From assembly GCA_035687245.1 (NCBI GenBank), contig DASRYH010000063.1, positions 1 through 64,000 on the forward strand: 64,000 nucleotides of DNA. The letters are read 5' to 3'. A model generated the notes under the pieces. The model was not told where the DNA came from and made no database searches. It saw only the letters and a list, made by a program, of their open reading frames with translations. Source of the stretch: DASRYH01 sp035687245 (lineage in GTDB: Bacteria; Actinomycetota; Coriobacteriia; Anaerosomatales; PHET01). A program made the position numbers and the translations under genes. This document shows positions 60,328 through 64,000 of the stretch, in pieces. Position 1 is the first letter of the stretch. Every line of letters begins with the position of its first letter.

Positions 60328-62121
60328 TTACCCAGGAGCGAGCTCGACGCGATTGCGCCCGGCACGTTTGGCAACGTAGAGGGCGCGGTCGGCGGCGTCG
60401 AGGAGGTCGTTGGCGTGCTGTGTGGCTTCGCCCACCGAAGCGATTCCGATAGATGCCGAAGAGGAGATCATCGCGTCAGTCTCGGTGGTCACCGTCAGGC
60501 GCTGAAGCGCATCTCGGATCTTTTCGGCGACCGCCCACGCGTCGGTCTTGTGCGTGTTGGGCAGGATCATCGCGAACTCGTCGCCGCCGTAGCGCACGGC
60601 GACGTCGATGGCGCGCAGCTCGGCCTTGAGAAGGACTGCGACCGCGCGCAGCAGTGCGTCGCCGGCGCTGTGGCCGTAGCGGTCGTTGACCTCCTTGAAG
60701 CTGTCGAGGTCCATCATGCACAACGACAGCGGCGAGCCGTAGCGACGGGTACGCGCGACTTCCTCTGTGATGCGGCGGTCGAACGCGCGACGGTTCATCA
60801 GCCCCGTAAGCGGATCGAGCACTGCCGCCTCGGAGAGCTTGATGCGCTCGCGTTCGAAGAGCCGGCGTTCCAGCGGGAAGCACATGTGCCACGTGGAGCG
60901 GCCGTCCCAGATCGCCATCGCGTGCGCCACGCACGTCGGGTAGCCGCACGCCCCGCAGTCGAGCACGTCCTCGCGGCTGAACTCGCCTTCGGCGAGCACG
61001 GCGTCGATCTCGGCATCCGACGGCATCGGGCCAAGCGGCGGGCGCGCAGCATGGATGCGGTCGACTTCAATGACCGGCAACGCCGAGAGGAAGGCGCGGC
61101 TGTCAATCTCGGCAGGCGGCTGGCGACGACGCTCGGCGGCGTCGATCGCTCGCTTGGTGAAGACCGAGAGCTCGTTGTTCACGCACGGGCCATCGATGCA
61201 GCCCTCGCAGGAGAGCATATCGACCACGCGCGGGGACACTTCGCCGCGCCCGATGGCGGTACAGATGCCGTCGAGGTCGTTTAGCCCTCGCACCACGAGG
61301 ACGTCGCAGCGAGTGAGGTCGGTTTCGGCGAGCACGCGGCGCGGGAAGCCGTCGGTCACCGAGATCTGCTTGACCGCGCGCGGACGGCGGGCGGGAACGT
61401 CTTTGTTGGTGTCGTCGAGACGCTCGTCGAAGAGACGGCGCAGCTCGTCAAAGCCGATCGCGACATCTACATCGCCGAAGAAGTCGTGCTCGTAGACCTC
61501 ATCCTTGCGCGCCCAGCACGGCGAGACGTAGACGATGGCGGTGTCTTCGGGATAGAGCATGCGGATGAGCCGCGATTGAGCGATGTAGGGCGGCACGACG
61601 GGCGCGAGCATGTCGACGAGCCCGGGGTGGAAGGTGCGCACCCACGAGACGGCCACCGGGCACGTCGAGCGCAGCTGCGTGCGTGTGGCGGGCAACGCGT
61701 CGAGGCGCTCGTAGGTAGCCGCGACGATCTCTTCGCCCAGCACCGTGGTCTCAACAGAGGTGAAGCCGATGGCGTGCAGGCGCTGTTCGATCTGCTCGGT
61801 AGTGAGCGGGTGCAACGCGGCGACGTATTCGGTAGACAGCAGTGCGACCACCGTGATGTCGGACTCGAGCAGAGCGCGTACGGCCCCGAGGTCATCACGC
61901 ACGGTCTGGCCGGAGTTCGGGCACTCGATCACGCACAGGCCGCACTTCACACAGCGCTCATCGAGGATCTCGACCTGCGAGGAGCCGTCGGTCTTGATCG
62001 CGTGCGCGGGGCAGTGCCGCGCACAGGTCCAGCACTGTGCGCAGTCGGTGCTTGCGTGCGAGAACAGGGGCGTCACCGGCGCCGCAACACGCGGACGCTG
62101 GCTACCCTCGGCCTTCGGCAC
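60328..62121 (-). CDS. H-cluster [FeFe]-hydrogenase-like sensor fused to a GGDEF diguanylate cyclase
   Basis: The 597-residue protein has four segments. Two [4Fe-4S] sites (C27/C30/C33/C37 and C57/C60/C63/C67) come first. An [FeFe]-hydrogenase-like H-cluster domain (~80-320) carries RSTCP (L1), SPCWARKDE (L2, C202) and LSCEGC (L3, C305/C308). A Fe-S domain (C389, C392, C397, C414) follows. The GGDEF domain (~435-597) shows YGGDEF and the inhibitory RxxD (RAID 503-506) 5 residues before it, so it should be an active, product-inhibited cyclase. L1 lacks the proton-relay Cys, and L3 is one residue shorter than in catalytic enzymes. This suggests a sensor, as in HsfB/group C-type proteins, feeding c-di-GMP. 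Known HsfB proteins use PAS or kinase outputs. Confidence 0.88.
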   Translation of the reverse strand: MPKAEGSQRPRVAAPVTPLFSHASTDCAQCWTCARHCPAHAIKTDGSSQVEILDERCVKCGLCVIECPNSGQTVRDDLGAVRALLESDITVVALLSTEYVAALHPLTTEQIEQRLHAIGFTSVETTVLGEEIVAATYERLDALPATRTQLRSTCPVAVSWVRTFHPGLVDMLAPVVPPYIAQSRLIRMLYPEDTAIVYVSPCWARKDEVYEHDFFGDVDVAIGFDELRRLFDERLDDTNKDVPARRPRAVKQISVTDGFPRRVLAETDLTRCDVLVVRGLNDLDGICTAIGRGEVSPRVVDMLSCEGCIDGPCVNNELSVFTKRAIDAAERRRQPPAEIDSRAFLSALPVIEVDRIHAARPPLGPMPSDAEIDAVLAEGEFSREDVLDCGACGYPTCVAHAMAIWDGRSTWHMCFPLERRLFERERIKLSEAAVLDPLTGLMNRRAFDRRITEEVARTRRYGSPLSLCMMDLDSFKEVNDRYGHSAGDALLRAVAVLLKAELRAIDVAVRYGGDEFAMILPNTHKTDAWAVAEKIRDALQRLTVTTETDAMISSSASIGIASVGEATQHANDLLDAADRALYVAKRAGRNRVELAPG

Positions 62122-62143
62122 CGGTCACCTCCTTCTTGAACTC

Positions 62144-62704
62144 CTAGTTCTTGAGCATGTCTTCGAGGCCCAGTCGCCGAAGGGCAGCGAGCAGACCCCA
62201 TCCAAGCGTGTAGATGACGACGGCCTGCCCTGCGGCGACCGCCACCATTCCCACAAGGTACATCGGCAACCAGGGCCCTGCTACTGAGAGTCCAAACACG
62301 TTGTAGAGGCCTTGGAGGCCGAAGGCTTTGAGCATCGTGGGCAGGTAGGCGGCCACGATCACGGCGTTGGTCACGACCGGTCCGGCCAGCGCGATCGCGG
62401 TACGTCCGCGGAAGCGCCACATCCACCACGCACCAAGCATCGTGCCAAGCGAGCCGAACACGACGTCGAAGAGGGCGAGGGGCCATGTGGCCTGCGGATT
62501 CAGGGCATTGGCGATCACTGAACCCAAGGTGAGGCCGGGGATCGCCGCGGGCGTGAACATCGCCAGTACCGTAACGGCTTCACTGATGCGGAACTGGATG
62601 AGCCCGTAGCCGAGGCTGAAGGGCAGGTAGAGCGTGGCGAGCGTCACCGCGCCGTAGACGGCGGCGATCATGCCGGCCTGAGCGACATAGCGGGTCTTCT
62701 TCAT
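62144..62704 (-). CDS. QueT-like ECF transporter substrate-binding (S) component
   Basis: The 186-residue membrane protein has six TM helices. MIAAVYGAVTLATLYLPFSL near the start, IQFRISEAVTVLAMFTPAAIPGL and the Ala-Gly-rich middle match the QueT family, S components for queuosine precursors. It sits between the H-cluster/GGDEF gene and the HD-GYP gene on the same strand. A -10-like TGCTAGAAT ends at 62767 (minus strand), about 60 nt upstream of its ATG, with AAGGA as ribosome site. Confidence 0.75.
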   Translation of the reverse strand: MKKTRYVAQAGMIAAVYGAVTLATLYLPFSLGYGLIQFRISEAVTVLAMFTPAAIPGLTLGSVIANALNPQATWPLALFDVVFGSLGTMLGAWWMWRFRGRTAIALAGPVVTNAVIVAAYLPTMLKAFGLQGLYNVFGLSVAGPWLPMYLVGMVAVAAGQAVVIYTLGWGLLAALRRLGLEDMLKN

Positions 62705-62766
62705 CGGAGGTGGAGTCCTTGCGGGAGGTGGTCAAGAGGCGCGCGTATACGCGCTAGGCGGGGCGA

Positions 62767-62772
62767 ATTCTA
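62767..62772 (-). promoter_or_regulatory. Extended -10 promoter for the queT-like gene
   Basis: On the minus strand TGCTAGAAT is an extended -10 (TGn followed by TAGAAT) upstream of the queT-like start at 62704. A -35 was not found. The ~55-nt leader also carries a 14-bp palindrome, GCGCGTATACGCGC (62741-62754). Confidence 0.4.
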
Positions 62773-62795
62773 GCACCCGCACGCTCCGGCAGCAC

Positions 62796-64000
62796 TTACG
62801 CGGGCAGATCGAGCCGCGCGCGCGATTCGGCGGGCGCGAACAGGCCCGTCTTGCCGGCGAGTTCCAGCTTCTCCAGGTGCGCGAAGAGCGCCGCGACCAC
62901 CGAGGCGTCGAACTGCGTGCCCGTCTTGGCTTCCAGCTCGCGGCGCGCCTGCACCTTGGTCAGCTTCTTCTTGTGCGGACGATCGCAGGTCATGGCGTCG
63001 TATGCGTCGGCGACGGCCAGGATTCGCGCGCCCAGCGGGATCTTCTCGCCTACCAGGCCCTCGGGATAGCCGCTGCCGTCCCAGTGCTCGTGGTGGTGCA
63101 GGATGATGGGAGTGATCGACTTGAGGAACTCGATCTGCTCCACGACGGTCGCGCCGAACTCCGCGTGCTGGCGCATGACCTCGATCTCGCTCGGTTCGAG
63201 CGCCGACGGCTTGAGCAGGATCTCCTCGGGCACGCCGGTCTTACCGATGTCGTGAAGCAGGCCCGCGAAGCGCAGCTGCTCGACGGCTTCGAAGCCCATG
63301 CCGAGCTCTTCGCCGATCGACATCGCGTACTCCATGACGCGACCGGTGTGACCCGACGGCATCTTCTCGCCCAGATCGAGCGTCGCCGAAAGTGCGGCGA
63401 TCGTCTTTGCGTAGTCATCACGGATGCGTGAGTACATCGCCGCACGCCCGTAGGCAGCACCAGCGTGTGCGGCAATACCTTCGAGCAGCGCGTGGTCCTG
63501 CGCGCTGTAGCGCTCGCCGTCAGTGCGGGCCACGAACAGCCAGCCGACGTTCAGGTCGCCGAAGGTCAGCTCGATGAGCGCGAGTGCGACGTCTTCGGTC
63601 TCCTTGCCCTCCACGATCTCACCGCCGCCTTGAACCTGGCGCACGATGTCGAACGGCGTGACCTTCACGTCGCGGCCCGAAACCTCGCCGAGCACGCGGT
63701 TGACGTCTGCTTGGCAGACTTCGCCGTTGACGGCGATGTCCGCGCGGTTCTTGCCCCAGCCGGTGAGGATGAGGCCGGCGACCGAGTAGCCGAAGGAGCG
63801 CTGCAGCGCAGCCACGACGATGTCGGCGACTTCAGAGACCTCTGTCTGCCCGCCGAGAGCTGCCGCGAGCGAGTTGAGCTCGGAGTAGCCGGTCATAGCG
63901 CGCTCGACGCTCTTGCGCTCGTCTTCGCGCTCGAGTGCGATGGCGACGAACTGGCCGAAGCGGTTCAACCGCGCGAGCCGCTCCTTGCGGACCGGCAGCT
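62796..64000 (-). CDS. GAF / HD-GYP c-di-GMP phosphodiesterase (cut by window end)
   Basis: The frame is open to the last base, so the N-terminus is missing. The visible ~400 residues begin with an LPVRKERLARLNRF linker, then a GAF-like domain (GYSVAGLILTGWG ... GDLNVGWLFVARTDGERYSAQDHALLEGIAAHAGAAY) and a C-terminal HD-GYP domain with SGHTGRVMEYAM, FAGLLHDIGKTGVPEEIL, HHHEHWDGSGYPEGL and ILAVADAYDAMT. HD-GYP proteins hydrolyse c-di-GMP. It lies beside the H-cluster/GGDEF gene (with queT-like between), so the two could balance c-di-GMP. Confidence 0.9.
   Translation of the reverse strand, partial: LPVRKERLARLNRFGQFVAIALEREDERKSVERAMTGYSELNSLAAALGGQTEVSEVADIVVAALQRSFGYSVAGLILTGWGKNRADIAVNGEVCQADVNRVLGEVSGRDVKVTPFDIVRQVQGGGEIVEGKETEDVALALIELTFGDLNVGWLFVARTDGERYSAQDHALLEGIAAHAGAAYGRAAMYSRIRDDYAKTIAALSATLDLGEKMPSGHTGRVMEYAMSIGEELGMGFEAVEQLRFAGLLHDIGKTGVPEEILLKPSALEPSEIEVMRQHAEFGATVVEQIEFLKSITPIILHHHEHWDGSGYPEGLVGEKIPLGARILAVADAYDAMTCDRPHKKKLTKVQARRELEAKTGTQFDASVVAALFAHLEKLELAGKTGLFAPAESRARLDLPA

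Noticed and set aside
62705..62795. PreQ1-type riboswitch in front of the queT-like gene
   Set aside because: GCGGG...CCCGC with GCTAG/CTAGC looks like a pseudoknot, but there is no A-rich L3 segment and the TAGAAT in it is better explained as an extended -10.
1..64000. CRISPR arrays, IS elements, prophage, rRNA or tRNA genes
   Set aside because: No spaced direct repeats, transposase, integrase, structural phage genes or cloverleaf-like sequences were found in any gap.

Overview
The window is dense, high-GC bacterial DNA with almost no non-coding space and no mobile elements, CRISPR arrays, rRNA or tRNA genes that I can recognise. The gene order dnaK-grpE-dnaJ-hspR, the HspR repressor, several candidate leaderless genes and the strong GC bias point to the Actinobacteria/Actinomycetota. 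A selenocysteine-type peroxiredoxin, hydrogenase maturation genes, an H-cluster protein, a cytochrome bd oxidase, a 2[4Fe-4S] ferredoxin and a hemerythrin protein suggest an anaerobic or microaerobic lineage, plausibly Coriobacteriia. That placement is inference from gene content only.

Layout. 1-2.8 kb: end of a YhgE/Pip-type membrane protein, a TetR regulator and a lipoprotein sugar dehydrogenase. 2.9-3.3 kb: a Bcp-type peroxiredoxin whose catalytic cysteine codon is an in-frame TGA followed by a SECIS-like hairpin. 3.4-10.3 kb: two PLP enzymes, a MacB-like ABC exporter, RsgA and a small DUF3052-like protein. 10.3-13.8 kb: metY-metX-metW, preceded by a strong promoter and a short methionine-rich leader peptide. 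14-18.5 kb: a HerA/DUF853 ATPase, a flavin reductase-like protein, a DUF1858/DUF438/hemerythrin/PAS protein with a CRP/FNR-like box at -41.5, and a DUF2461 protein. 18.6-24.3 kb: two MFS transporters and cydAB with an Rrf2 regulator. 24.5-36.9 kb: protein quality control (clpB, hspR-dnaJ-grpE-dnaK, lon) with a lipoprotein, a ferredoxin, a sugar epimerase and a degenerate uracil-DNA-glycosylase-like protein in between. 37-41.8 kb: a secreted membrane-anchored protein, then a PIN-TM-TPR fusion in an operon with trxB and trxA. 41.8-51 kb: a nickel and hydrogenase-maturation island (nikMN, nikR, nikQ, nikO, a zinc-ribbon/HEPN-like protein, hypF, hypC, hypD, hypE). 51-60.3 kb: HAD phosphatase, EamA exporter, phosphoglucose isomerase, metallophosphoesterase, LytTR response regulator, GNAT, TSUP transporter, glycosyltransferase and an AmrS-type radical SAM enzyme. 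60.3-64 kb: an H-cluster protein fused to a diguanylate cyclase, a QueT-like transporter and an HD-GYP phosphodiesterase cut by the window end.

How it fits together. Several genes look like parts of a redox, NO and heat-stress network: selenoperoxiredoxin, thioredoxin/thioredoxin reductase, cytochrome bd under an Rrf2 Fe-S-type regulator, hemerythrin under a CRP/FNR-type site, and HspR-type control of chaperones. The most unusual items are the H-cluster/GGDEF fusion (a possible H2 or redox input to c-di-GMP, beside an HD-GYP enzyme), the methionine-rich leader of metYXW, the TGA-containing peroxiredoxin, the PIN-TM-TPR fusion, and a short motif (TGCCGAA / TTCGGCA) scattered about once per kb throughout the window.
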